DNA from: Alitta virens
Lineage: Eukaryota; Annelida; Polychaeta; Phyllodocida; Nereididae
Assembly: GCA_932294295.1 (NCBI GenBank)
Contig: OW028577.1
Span: 7,095,501 to 7,159,500, forward strand
Reading direction: 5' to 3'
Length of the DNA: 64,000 nt
Below the pieces are notes generated by a model that was given only the letters and a program-made list of their open reading frames with translations, was not told the DNA's origin and made no database searches. Both the position numbers and the translations under genes were made by a program. Of this stretch, positions 36,801-50,300 are shown piece by piece; the stretch's first letter is position 1, and each line of letters starts with the position of its first letter.

Positions 36801-39800
36801 CTATCAGTAGTCCTTGGGTAGGTCATTAGAATCAATTTGCGACGCAGATAACTTATATCTGTAAAGTGATTCTTTCATACAAATTGAAACAGATGAAGAA
36901 CAGCCACCAAGCTGGCTTCAATTTAATTTTCTTCTTATTTGGATGTTTTCACACATATCCATAGCGCTTCATGCACACGTGGCCCGAGCAGTTTAAATGC
37001 CCAGCGATTGAAAAAATGAGAAAAACTTCAATCTTCAGCCTGAGTAAAGGCAGCGCCTTGTGGGACCCCCATATACTCCCAATCACGTGGATGCAGATGC
37101 TGGAGGTCCCCAGTAACAAAAACGAAGTGAAAATATAGTGTGAGGATCTTGAGAGAGGTCGACTGACACTCATGAAGTTGTCATCGCCCTCCTTTCGCCA
37201 TCAACGGAGTGGTACAAAATGGCGGGCGTCCTCTTCCCTTGTTTTCGTGAGTTCTGACCTTTACACAGCAGCCAATTAAATCTAATGCAAAACGCCTGTT
37301 GCTCGAAGTATTTAAAACGCTGAACTGGGCAGCAATTTATCCCCTGGTACTCCAACTTTCAGTGTTACATTTAGCCTCAATCCCAGACGGTCTCCATGAC
37401 GACTTAGACTGGTATCCTGTCACTCAGCAGACGATCGAAGCAACAACTGGAAGTCCTTCAGTTTTTTTTTAACAAATTGATTGTTTGGGGAGTGACAAGT
37501 GGCAATGTCCCATTCAAAACATAAATATTGTGACACAACGTGGAGAGAGAGAGGGACCTCCAAAGTGGGAATCATTTCGTCCAATGCACAGAGAAAAAAA
37601 TCTTTAAACTTATCGAAATGAGAACATTGCAAAACTAATCAAACTAAAAAAAAGTGGACGGCAATATGATAAATGGAAATACCAGCTATCCATATCATTC
37701 ATTTTTCTTACCAGGTATGCCAAGGACACCAATTACTCACCAGTTTTCAATGGTTTGTGGCTTTGCCTTGGTGGCCAGACATGCGTTTACTCCAATCAAA
37801 ACATGTGAAGCTCAAGTAAACGAGTTTGTTGTAGCAGCTCTCTAACAAGAATAAATGAGGTGCCAAGTCTTGTAAAAACTTGGATCAGCCTAATCATCTT
37901 CAGCTGTTTTGTTGTCATCTTCTATTTTCACTAAGGCTAAAGTATCCTTTAAACACTTTGCAAAAGAGAGAAGTGTCTCACTTGTAATTCATATGGTCCA
38001 CACCTGAGGCCCTAACTCACCCATCTTGTGTGTCAGTTAAAACGCACTTTCCCCAAAATTTGCAGTTTCTGAGTCTAAAATATCACAGAAATTCAAATAA
38101 ATTCAACCTTGATGGGATTCAGTTTGCACAAAAAATTCTCATTCGCACCTCTGTGCTTGTGTTTATTTGACTGGAGAAATCTGCATTAATTCAAGAGAGC
38201 ACTTTATTCTTGCTCAGGCAGTGTGAATGGCCTCTTTGCATTTATTCTTTTGCCCATAAGCTCATGTACATTGCTCATATATCTTTTTACATTCGCTGTG
38301 CTACACATAATGGATTATAGAACGGCATGAGAAATGCTCCAGAGCTCCAAAAACCATGTTGACCAGTTTTTATCTACAAACAGTATATCATTCAGACTTG
38401 TCTTAAGGGCTTTTTGGCAGGTGAAGTTTAACCCCAGAGGTCACATGCAATCTTTGGAGGGATAAATTTAATTCTGTGCTGAGCACTGGCTCAAGGGTTA
38501 AGTAGCAAAAATCAAACTGCCAAAAGATCCTGATAACCTTGTGTCTGTGACTCCTTGGTAAAACATGCATGGACAGACAAAAAGCAAAATATGCAAAGTT
38601 AAAAATTGATAGATAAAGGATAGTTGGATTATTTTCCTCAAGTAAAGACACAATCAAGTCATTGAAACCAGCTGCTGCTATCAACTTTAATATAGATTAG
38701 AATAGGTAGAAAGAGGCATTACAAAACGCAGGTGAATGAAAGCCTGTATATGTACTGGTCACGGAAGTAGAATAATTGAATTCTACAGGTACTAAGAGAA
38801 CTTAAATGGTCAGTTGAGTGACCTCTGTTCAATACCAGGGTTTCAAGGGTACTGGACATGGCTTATGATCCTCAACAAACACTTGATCCTTGATCCTAGC
38901 CTTGGGCTAATCTGGACATTGGTCTGGACGGCCATTCTTGCCGCTGCTAAGTACAGAGAGTCACAAGCCATAGTAAGTTGAAGGGAGGTGGAAGCTCAGA
39001 TCTGCAGTGAGTGTGAGTGGCCAGGTGGAAAATCGAATAGGGGGCAACAGAGCTTAGGGGTGAGATTGCAGGCTGTTTGGACACATTGCCTGGGGCCAGG
39101 ATTTGTGTTGCCCACAAAGCACAGATCGGTGATTCCAATGGGTTCCATAAAGGGCCCCCAGGAAGCCCCCCAATCCCCTTGTATTGGAACCCTCTGAAGT
39201 AGTTGTGTGCAGATCGAATAGAGGATACCAGACACAAGAAAAGGGGGTTCAGGAATCAGTCGTTTGTGAAATGAGCACCCCTGACTCCCAGTCACACAAA
39301 GGGATCAGGGGCTTCGTAATTACAAAGACACATTTTCAATAAGCCACTGGTCAAATATGGACTTTCAATTAAATGAAGATGCGGCTGAGGAGTTTTGAAG
39401 AGCCTAAGTGGTTTCAGTAGCCACTTGAAGAGACGAGAGATCCTTCTAGCCACAGTCAAGTGGCATTACAATCCTCAAGATCTCTGTCTTCATGTCAATC
39501 TTATTCCTACTTTTTTGGAATTCAACACAAGGGAGCCTTTTCAAACGTTACAAGGTCCTTGAAACTATGTCTTGTGTAATACATTGTCTAATGTTTGCCT
39601 ATGTGCATGGAATTCTCAAACAAACTTAAAAAGTTTATTCCATGCCACTATAAAAAAGATAATGGTGGCCATTCCAGCCATATAGTTCTTAATTCTTAAT
39701 TCAGACCAGTTTCAATCTATGACAGTCAGACCAAAGTAGACAAACCATCATAATCTTTTACCAATCATTTTACACTAAACATAACCGACTTTGATCAACA

Positions 39801-42800
39801 GACCTTTGAGCATTTTATAGCATTTCATGTTCAGTTCTTATAGTTGTTAAGAAGTTGCCTTAGGCTTGCAATTTCTCACTGAGAGTAATACAGGATGAAA
39901 TGAGAGCCCTTCTCACAAGTAATCACCAGATTAAAATGTCTCACCTGAACGAAACCAATGGTAATACACACCCTCATTAATCACAATTTGCTCAGCTTCA
40001 CTTCAGTCTAAACACCTCACGACACATGTACAGGGATCTGAAAATGCATCCAGCTGAGATAATTGGCCACTATCCTCGCGTGAATAACACCACGACTGCT
40101 TTCTGTTTTGGCCGTTGCAAAAATATGAGGCTGTAACATTAATAATGTATCATTAGGGACGTCTTAAACACCATGCACAATATGGTGCCTGCTTACAGTC
40201 AGACAAAAAAGTATGTAGACACCAAGGTGTATAGTTTAGTACCATTCAAAATGCAATGTCTATGGCTGTTGGTTCACCATTATGAAGTTAGATATTTGCT
40301 GAAAAAAAGGGCATCTTAATTTGCCTCTACAAGTCTGGTGTTATGTTGTTAAATATGGCCCTTCTTATAAAATTTGGAGCATGTTTTACCCATGCATCTA
40401 ATTACACAATGTAAGATGTATATTTCTTTCAAATTTAGTGTTGAATTAAACTTTGCAACAGGAAAGAATCAATCCCAGCGCATGTAACTTGAGTGAGCCA
40501 CTTTCCAAAGCCAATTGACCTTTTTCAGCACAAGGATCTATACATTACCAAGCATAAGCCTGCAGGCAATAGATCGTATAAAATTACTTTGGGAGTGATA
40601 TGCTATCTGTTGACAGTCCCCAACGTAAAGCTATGTAATGAACTGCCACTATAGCTAAGAATATAATACCTTTATTGTAGGCATTTTTGCCTTTTATTGG
40701 GCTTATTTGATGCAGTCGTTTGTGAAAATACCCTAGCTTAAATTGGAATTTTCAGTTTGGTATGTTGTAGTTTTTGACGATGGCTTATAATGAACATTTA
40801 TTCAAGTTTAGCTAAAATACTTGATTCAGATATTTAGATTTCAGTTACTTCGATTAGTCAGCCAGTCTCCATGCACTCTCACACTATTTTTGCTTGATGT
40901 TTAGCAATAAAACAAAACAATAAACCAAAGCTGCAGAGGTATAATTGCCACTAGATGTGTTGTAGGTCTATGCATTATCTGAGGTAGTGTGCAGGCACAG
41001 GGCACTATCACCCTGAACCCACGAAAGGGGTGAAATTATGGTGGAAACCTGCTGGGGTTGTAATGATAAAGAAATATAGGAGGGCAACTAATACGTAATT
41101 GAGGGATCTTATACATGTGCCCTGTGCATAAGGGTGCAAAGAGAATGCCTTGTATTACAACTTGGTAGTCTATAGGAAAAATACCAGGTATATGTCTTAG
41201 AGTATAAGCTATTCCAGGCATTTTGGTTTACCTGGTCTAAATACCTCAGCTAAAATAATAAAGAAATGCAGCACTTTTTTGCATTTGCTTTTTTTGTAAA
41301 GACTGGGTCGTGAGTTTGCATGAGTGTGTTGTATTTCGTATGATAATTCCACTGTTAGGTTCCGTAAGGCCATCTATAACGGCGTCAGCTTACTCTCTTT
41401 AAATGTGATTATACCCGAAATCTCCTCCCATTGAATGTAATATCAGTGACGAACTGATTTAATATTCTCATAAACGTAAGAGAGTTTAGGGTATGATTTC
41501 AGTGAGAATGACTGATGAGGTGATTCAAGCTAAAAAAAATAAGGTAAAAATCATTACATCATATACCCCTACAGCATGGGCCCAGGAGTTTCACTTGGTG
41601 ATATTCGCAAGAGACAGATCTACTTTTGTTGCCAGCACGAAAAATATTTGTGAGCAACAGCAAATGAAACAAGTAATCCAGCAGTCATCCAGTTGCTGGT
41701 ACCGGAAGTTCTGTCAGTATGGTGGCCAGTAACAAAACCGGAAGTGGATAATCCCAAGGATAGCCTGTTTCCCAGTGGCCTCAGTAGGTGAAGGTCGCTA
41801 GGGAAACAGGCTACCCCAATGACTGTTTGTGGCCAAAATAGTTTAATCATTTACCAACAAACTATTTCTATGGATTTACAACGTAATTCTCATAAGCTTT
41901 TTGCCTAATGCTATAGATGAAGTCTTGTTTCTCTCACCATCCCAGTAATTGGAGGCATTTTTTGCAAGCTGACCACAACTGAGTTAAAGATGCACTTTGT
42001 GGTGAGAAATACCTTGGAGCAATACTTAGCATACCTGGCAGAACAGAGTTTTCCTTGCAGAACAGAGTTGTAGCACTGGATGTTTGAAATGTGATTGATA
42101 GATGGGAGTTTCCAGTGGAGGTAGCAATTAACACGAGTGGAGAAAAAAGAGCGAAATGGCAAGGGCGTTTGTCAGACTGGGATTTCAAGACAGACATAGA
42201 TCATAACAAACCTAAGCAGAATCAGGTGTGAAAGGGTGGGCCCAGGTGAGGAAAGTCAGCTTCAGGTGTGGGAAAGTCAGGCCACTGAGTGGCGGGTCTG
42301 GAACCACAAGAGCAGCTGATGAGCTTGGGAGCACCTGATGAGCTTGGGAGCACCTTGTTGTTACCTCATGTGGTGCAGTTACCAGTTTACAGAATAGTCA
42401 GTTGATTAAGGAATCATGGTAAAGTGCTTGGTCACAATGGCTGAAGACTGGCTTTCAGTACCAGCAAGGCGGCAAAAGTAGTGATAGCAGAGCTTGGTTA
42501 GCATCAACATATATAGCTACCCTTTCTCAGAAAAAGCCTAACACTTGTGGCATGACCAACGACAGAAGCATGGTTAGAGCAAGGACCTTGAAGCTTTTAG
42601 ACCAACTAAAGAGCTTTCATAACCAATAAAAGATTTCGGGCAGTACACAACTTGAGCAATTGATTTCTTAATTTGAACAGCATCCCAGTGCTCATGAGCA
42701 GATGTCCTCAGTTCAATGGTAGCGCACTTTCTCTTCTCCACGTAAGCTATGCATTGCAGCAATTACCTCATCCAGTCGTGCTGGCCTAGCAGGGGAGGGC

Positions 42801-45800
42801 GACATGTGAGAGAGATGATTGGTGTCTTTTCCTCAAGAGGAGAACACCCCATACAAGTCACCTGCATCGAGATATGAATGAGCACAAAACATGCCTTTGG
42901 GTCAAAAACAGCCAGCTTTTTTTTCCAGCTTTTTTTCCTTCTCAGAAGTGTTATGATAAATGTGAAATGCCTTGGTAGCGTAGAAGATAACATAATTAAT
43001 TTATCTGGGGGCTAAGACCTGTATCATGTAGACAGGTAGCTTTCTCCTGGGACATTGCCTTGCAAGCAGACCTCTTTAAATGCAGCCAAGGTGGTGTTTT
43101 TGTCAGCAACGCTTGGTTTGGCCTTTTCACAGGCTATCGTTATGCCAGCACCTTAGTCATGTGATAGGCTAACCCCACTGTGATCTCTGAAATATGGCCC
43201 ACCGACAAATTATTTTTGCAGCTTGAAGGTGTCTGAATGACACTTAACTTGGATATGATTCATAAAGTGTCAGCTTTTGTGTTTGGGAGTGGTGACACAC
43301 ATCAGCAGTTGAGGATCACAGGGGCATATAAGATATTCCTGAGCATAGAAAAAATGCTGTGCCATATGAGTTTATGGTGACAACATCAAGGCTTAGCTTA
43401 CCACAGTTGTAATTTATGTAATACATAATTCTTTAGATTTCTGTCTCCATAATTCTCTCCTAAATCATCAAATTACATGGTTTCGAGTAGCATGTGAAAT
43501 TAGGTGATCTAATAGCGGTTACCTGTGAAACGACTAACTATTTTTGTTGGTAACTTGCAGCCAAAGAACATTTTTCTCCATGCACATTTGTTATTGCAAG
43601 ATATTGACCTTCATATTTTGTATTTCCAGGTACCTAGGTCTTGCCAGCTCAGCCTACCAAAGCACAATGGACAGTGCGAAAATCAACTACAGAAGCAAGT
43701 GCACAAAAATTGCAGTATTCGCTCCAAGACAAATGGAACTGTGTAGAAAATCTAAAAACATTTTGGAAATCATAAGCAAAGGAGCTTCAACGGGCATCCA
43801 GGAATGCCAGTACCAGTTCTCAGACCGAAGATGGAACTGCACGACCTTCAATAACACAAGCGTCTTTGGAAAGGTGCTCTCAAAACGTAAGTAGAAGAAT
43901 GAAAGTAATGGAATGAGTAAGAGAAAACTAGGGTTACACTTCATAAAAAGTCATAAGGTAGTGTACAATGTTTTAGTTGTGGTTATTTGAGATTACAGCC
44001 TTTTCAGGATTTTATCCAAACCACAAAATCTTCGGAACACAATCGGTAGTATCTCAAATGCACTTGCGCTTTACATCACCAGTGTTATGATCCTTTTCGT
44101 GCCAAAAAGCAATCACAAACATGATACGGTTAAGCTGAAAATTGGGAAATGCTGGTATCATGAATTTTGTGTGAATGCTGAGGCCCTGTTACATGGCTGG
44201 GTGAGCTTGATGAGCATGACCATGAAAAGCAAATCACCCAAGTGTTGGAAGTGTCAGAGTGATAAAACACAACTCCAATCTCATCTCTGTGTTTCTGGCA
44301 CAAATTGCTCCTGAAAATATTCCAAATTGCACTGCTGTAAAATTTCTGACATGCACTGGTGTGCACTAACCATCCCTCCTCACAAAACCTTTATCAGATT
44401 GGGAGAACACTCAATAGTCACACTAACCAGCAATTTTCAGCAGTAGAAGACCTAGCTATCATTGGAAGACACGAATATATGTTGAATTCATACTTAAAAG
44501 ATGCATAAATGCTAAATAACATCACTGAGTAAGAAATATCACAATCATGGGCTGTTATGACCAGGACACAATAGAAATGCACCAACGACAGATTATTCCA
44601 GAACAAACGTTAAATGAACCATACAACATGTTCCAGTTCAGATTTTGCGTACAGAAAAACACCCAATGATATCTTTTTTGGTACTGATTTTTTCTAAAAT
44701 AGTCAAAATATCACAGCTGGAGGGCAGAATGACAGCACAGCAAAAGCACATCTCAATTGCAATTTTTTGTTGTTTGTTGACATGTTAAAATAATCAAAAA
44801 CCGAAATATATTGACCATAAACAGCTGAGCGACTACATAAATGCTGTGAAACACATTTATATAAAGGTTATTGGTACATTCCACCACTGAGATATCTATG
44901 CCAATGAATGGGCGATAAACAGGGTTGTTTAGAGGAATGCATCTGGTGTTATCACAAGCAGCATCAGATCCTGTATATATAAGCTGGGTGGTAATATGCC
45001 TCTGCCAAAACAAACTATCTAGTTGCAACATTAAAGGGGCCATCAGGTTCAGTGCTATCCTAAGGAAACACTCCTTAATGAAAGATCAACATGAGAAGGG
45101 AGTCCTCAGCGTTTGATGAGAATATCACTCCTCCATGTGGCTGGTGTTCTCAGGGGGTCTCTCCCAAGGGGTAACTAGATTTGCCCAATCCCACATGTGC
45201 AAGCAACTGAAACAATTGAAGCAAGAGAAGCATCAAAATAAGAGCAGCTGACAAGCCATCAAAGATGGTAGAGGATGGCCATGCAGCTAAAATGTGTCAT
45301 CATTTGTTGCTCCTGATGTTTAAATTCTGATCCAACCCGCTGCCTACTTAGCTCCACCCCATTTCAAAACACAGTTTGCCTATAGCAGATGCAATTAATC
45401 CTTACACTATTTGTGTAACAATTCAAATTAGACATTTAAGATTCGTTTTATAATGTCACTGGAATTTATAGCGCAGCAAGAATGACTTAAGTTATGACGT
45501 AGCATGCCAAAAAGTGTTGCAGGCAAAACTAACCAGTATTTACTTTGTCTTCCAGAAACCAGAGAAAAAGCCTACATTTATGCAGTATCATCAGCTGGAG
45601 TTATGTACAGCATTACAAAGGCCTGTGCAAAAGGCGACCTCCACATGTGTAGCTGTGACACTTCAATACGAAACAAAGACACCAAAGGAGAATTTCTCTG
45701 GGGAGGGTGCTCCGACAATGTCAAGTTCGGTGAAAGATTCACTCGAGAATTTGTGGACACGAAAGAAGATGGTGAAGATGCAGATGGACTCATGAACATG

Positions 45801-46502
45801 TGGAATAATGGTGCTGGAAGAAAGGTATGTCTGAAAACGTGCAAGTTTAACTTAAACACACAATATAGTATCCACATTCAAGCAGCTTTTTTTCGTGGAT
45901 TTGTAAATGAATTAATTTATATGTAATTAAGTTTTCAATGCAAGTTTCACTCGGAAACTATGATCAATACTACGTAGATGCATGGCAAAAAAAATATTTA
46001 AATATGAAAATCTGTAACACAATTTGTTTATCTATTACAGACAATCAAGACCACAATGAAGCTGCTATGCAAATGCCATGGTGTCTCTGGTTCTTGCTCA
46101 GTCAAAATATGCTGGAGCACGATGGCACCATTCCGCGAGGTTGGAAGGCACCTGAAACAGAAGTTCGATGGTGCCAGTCTGGTCACTCTGAATGGCAAAA
46201 AGAAGAAGCTGAAGCCAGTAGACAGGAGGATTAAAAAGCCTTCAAAAGATGAGCTTGTTTACATGGAGGATTCACCAGACTATTGTGAATATGATCCAGA
46301 GATTGGATCATTGGGCACCAAGGGTCGCCAGTGCAACAGAACCAGCTACGGCCTGGATGGGTGCTCACTCATGTGTTGTGGCAGAGGATATTACACAACA
46401 GTGCGAGAAATTAAGGAGGACTGCAACTGCAAATTCCACTGGTGCTGTCGAGTGGAATGTGACAAATGCTCCAAAAGGATAGAAGAGCACTTCTGCAACT
46501 AA
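33810..46502 (+). CDS. WntA: Wnt ligand, WntA subfamily, 4 exons, 352 aa
   Basis: Exons: 33810-33880, 43630-43886, 45556-45824 and 46041-46502, all GT-AG and in frame. Exon 1 encodes only a signal peptide (MAQLTWIWVFTCTLLLQAVH then ASW). The mature secreted, lipidated ligand shows ECQYQFSDRRWNCTT with glycosylation sites at ~N93, N99 and ~N298; REKAYIYAVSSAGVMYSITK; FLWGGCSDNVKFG; CKCHGVSGSCSVKICW (~209-222), which contains the conserved palmitoleoylated serine; and a Cys-rich C-terminus ending CRVECDKCSKRIEEHFCN. Subfamily call: TTFNNTSVFGKVL, CNRTSYGLDGCSLMCCGRGY and REIKEDCNCKFHWCCRVECD fit WntA better than Wnt4, Wnt5 or Wnt16 as I remember them. WntA is missing from vertebrates. The first intron is 9.7 kb. 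Confidence 0.88.
41761..41813. repeat. Hairpin with 13-bp perfect stem
   Basis: TAGCCTGTTTCCC (41761-41773) pairs with GGGAAACAGGCTA (41801-41813) across a 27-nt loop, in WntA intron 1. The stem is too short for a standard microRNA precursor. Confidence 0.8.
42315..42352. repeat. 19-bp tandem duplication
   Basis: CTGATGAGCTTGGGAGCAC occurs twice head to tail in WntA intron 1. Confidence 0.9.
43887..45555 (+). other. WntA intron 2
   Basis: AT-rich, 1.67 kb, no repeat or gene recognised. Confidence 0.7.
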
Positions 46503-47038
46503 ACCTCACTATATACACTGGTGCCCTCTGGTGTAATGACATTTAACACATCACTGGCATCAGACCTGTAAATTGCCCTTTGGTCTGCTTAGACATAACT
46601 GTCACCAAATATGCCTTCTTTAACAGGCTTTAGAAACATATTACTAGATGTCGGACTTTGTCAGTAATGGTAGCTATTGTACATATTATGCATTTAATGA
46701 CTTCTATTATTTATTTAACTATTGTAACTGTAAATAACAATGTATTCACTTGCTGTTTTGCATTAACTGCTGCATTTATGTACAGAAGGTACTTCTATTA
46801 TTTTAAACAGTTTAAGTATTATACTGTAGTTTTCAATAATGTCTTATATTATAAATCAAACGGTTTAAATAAAATAAAATATATAACTTTTCGTCATAAT
46901 TAATGTCTTCGGAAGTTCTGAACATTATTAGATCTACATCTCCACAAATTTGTGTATATTTTTTGTGTACATAGGAACATAGAAATGTTGTAGATTATAT
47001 TTGAATAGTATCTATTCAGTAGTTTAATAAAGAATAAA
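46503..47038 (+). terminator. WntA 3' UTR with poly(A) signals
   Basis: AATAAA words at 47026-47031 and 47033-47038 are the likely end; earlier A/T-rich candidates are near 46868-46880. The downstream USE1 gene converges from the other strand, about 315 bp away. Confidence 0.6.
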
Positions 47039-47352
47039 AACTGCAACTGTGACTCTGTCATTTTCAATCCAACAAGAACATTTCGATAACCTCCATTAAA
47101 AAGCCAAGTAGCAAGGTGAATTAAGCAATTTTAATAAATATCTCCTCATATTCAACAATGTAGATAGACACATACTTGTCCTCCAGTGACAAAACATAAT
47201 AACATTGCGATTTAAATACTATTGTACATAAACAAAAAAAATTTAATCATGAGTAATGCTTATGGAAATTCACTACTTGTGATAATGAGATGAGGGATGA
47301 CGGGATGGGTTATAAATGAACGCCTACACCGGTTTCAGTATAACATGACATA

Positions 47353-50300
47353 TCACCGTTTCGGAAACACTCTCATGAAAAGCACCATCCAAATGAAAGT
47401 CACACACACGAGCACGAGCATAATCCAAATCCACCAGTTGCACGACTTAGCAACATGTTTCTCAAGACGATCGCTCTCCACTTTTAATTTTCCATAGTTT
47501 GTATCTGCCATTTTTGTTGATTCACCGAGTCTCTGAAAGAACAAATTGGTTAATTTTATAATCAATTGGCAGATTTACAAGAAGAAAGCCCTTAAAACTC
47601 TTTACACATTTTTCTTTAGCTGCTAATCATTGACGCTGAATGATTTTCTGAACAATTATTTAAATACTGCGACTTTGCAATGGACATACAGTCATACACA
47701 ATACTCAGTAACACAACCAAAAACATTTATAATGTAAATCAGATATATGTTGAAATAGGCTCCATATCAGTTAAGTAACATTCCAAATAGACACCGTATT
47801 GGTTAAACAACTTTTTTATTAGTAAAAATAAATATTTGTAAAATTAAATATGTCAGAGCACATGCATACCCGGTTATCGTCCTTGACTATCCTACTAGCA
47901 ACTTTGGCATTTTCTTTCATACTTCGAGCTAAGTGGACCATCTCTTCTGCCAGTTTTTCCTGTTGCTGATTGTGAAACTTGATCACTGCATCAACATCTT
48001 CTGTCTGCAAATCCCCATCAGGAACAGATTTGCCATCTCGATGCCTCAGACCATTTCGTTCATCTGTAAATAACACATTATTGGGTTCAGTCTGCTGTAT
48101 GCATTAAAATATACTAAATTATAATTCATTTTGAAAACTTTTCAACAGCATCATGCGTTTGTGTTTGTACGATATTACATGATGGAGCTGAGGCTTTACA
48201 GACGAATGAATGTGAATATTTGATGTCTCTTGATTGATACCTTTAGAATTGATACCAAGCAACTCTTCTCTAGCTTCTTTCTGATATCTTGCTTTCGTAT
48301 GCAATTGAAGTTCTCTGTTCGGAGTCGCACTTTGAGATGGAGGTGAGGGTGCCAGTAAATCCACAGCCACAACTTTTTCACTAGCATTGGGCTAGAAATA
48401 AATGGAAACGCATGAGTAATTCTGTAACATCATGATACAGACCAACTAACAATTAAGACCAACCATAGGGAACTATAAGAGTGTTCTTACTTCTGGAGCT
48501 TTTGTTACATTAATCAGTTTTGGCCCACGAAAAGTGGAGAGGTTTTGTACAATAGCAGGTTCCACTGTCGTGAAATGTCCCATTTTCTTTACGAAGTGCT
48601 CACTGGTTTCTGGTAGCTACTGGTACTCATGTCACACATACAAACTGAACATTCATGCAAGTAAGTTAAAGCCCACATGACCATATGGTCTATGGTTTTA
48701 ACTCATTCTGAGTGGCACTCTCACGAAAAACATAGAAAGCTGTCTACAAGTCGACTGCCGGCGCCATCTATAGTGATTTTAATTACTGGGCGAGCACCTC
48801 GAGCGTCTACAAATTCTGATTTGAGCAACTCACCAACATTTTTATACATCTAACCAGCCACTTCTAACCTGTGGTCATCGATTCAAAGTTGCCCAATATT
48901 GTTGTCAAGAAATGCAAAACTGCCAAGATTAGGATATTATATATATACACTGTTAATGAAGCAATTTAGAGCATTGAACATTGAACTACTTTGTGCGGCC
49001 GGCAAAACGTTGTACGTGCGTAGCAATACCGTGAATATGGGTCGCTTCAGTTTCCAGAGACCTTGAAGATTCAAGGGTCCCGAGCAGAGGCAGGAAAGCT
49101 TACCAATTTATCTGCTTCTAAAATGCCTTTCAGGAATTCCACCTTTCTTGTATAAGCAGTAAGAACTTCCTGAGCAGGCCGACTGAACAAAGAAAAAAGA
49201 ACAGTTTAATGTGACATAGCAACAACAACATAGGAAGAATAAGCATTGAATTTGTACCGAAACAATAGCGTGGTGGATCTGTTACTTAATTACCTAGTTG
49301 ACTTCCGTAGGTCTGACAGCTGAGAAGAGAGTGATGACACATACTGGAAAGAAAAAACAAAAACTTCATGACCTGCGGTACGAGAGATGTCTGCGGATAT
49401 ATCCGAATTAATGCTTACAATCACCATTCCCAAATTATCCAAATATGACTAGAGTTGTCATCGATATGCTGTATATTGATGAATCAAGAAAATATTGATA
49501 TTTTTTATATCGAAAAAATTCATGTTTCGGTTCTTTGTTTATCCGGGGTCTAGTCAACTGATCCGCCAGACTACTGGTTTACTGACCAACTTGCTCGCCG
49601 GGACAACTGGTCCGCCAGTCAGGTCAAATGGTCCGCTACCTGTGTTAACTGGTCCTCCACTAAGAGTCAACTGGTCTGCAGAAAACCATATGGCTGTGGA
49701 TATTTTATAGGCCTACATGTATCGGGTTTTGATGAAATGACCCTGATTCACATAGCAATTGGGATAGATCACATGGACTGAATTATTATAGGCCTATGTT
49801 TTCATATAATGTAATTTGCAACAGAGGCTCCTAATTTCAATCCAAGGTGAGAATTGCAATTGGTTAACAACAATAGAACATTAATTGTATCCAGTGGTCG
49901 AAATTTTGCGGCGCTCCGGCGCTTTTGAGCCGGTAAAATGCGTAAAAGCACAGGGGCCTTGTTTAGTACGGCGCCAATAAGTCTTATAAAAGAGGTTAAT
50001 ATTGACTTTCTCTGTACATTTCATGATTGATGTCCACTAAAGTTGTTAATTGCAATTGTGGAAGCCAGTTAAGAAAGCTGGGGTATGGGGAAGTTGATTG
50101 AAATCAGTACCAAAGGTTCTGTGAACAAAACAGGAACAAAAGACACTGCTTTGTTAGGGAATGTTAAATTGTTTTTCTGTGATTTCTATGTCATATAAAT
50201 TGTCAGAAATTACTGAAACAACTTGATATATTTTAAAAGGACCTTTAAAGATAGAGAGAAGTTTCTTTTCATCCTCATATATAAAAATACACAACTAAGA

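Larger units (their letters stand above)
33881..43629 (+). other. WntA intron 1 (9.7 kb)
   Basis: No coding exon is supported inside. It contains a hairpin cluster at ~35470-35530, a GC-richer island at ~38940-39300 with short ORFs on both strands, a C14 run, a 19-bp tandem duplication at 42315 and a 13-bp-stem hairpin at 41761. A long first intron behind a signal-peptide exon is a common place for enhancers of developmental genes; specific elements are not identified. Confidence 0.7.

Noticed and set aside
38947..39295. Cys-containing ORFs in WntA intron 1, first considered as an extra Wnt exon
   Set aside because: No Wnt motif, wrong strand for the best ORF, and exon 1 joins exon 2 perfectly without it.
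40199..40224. Tc1-like end (CAGACAAAAAAGTATGTAGA)
   Set aside because: No inverted partner found within a plausible distance, so not listed as an element.
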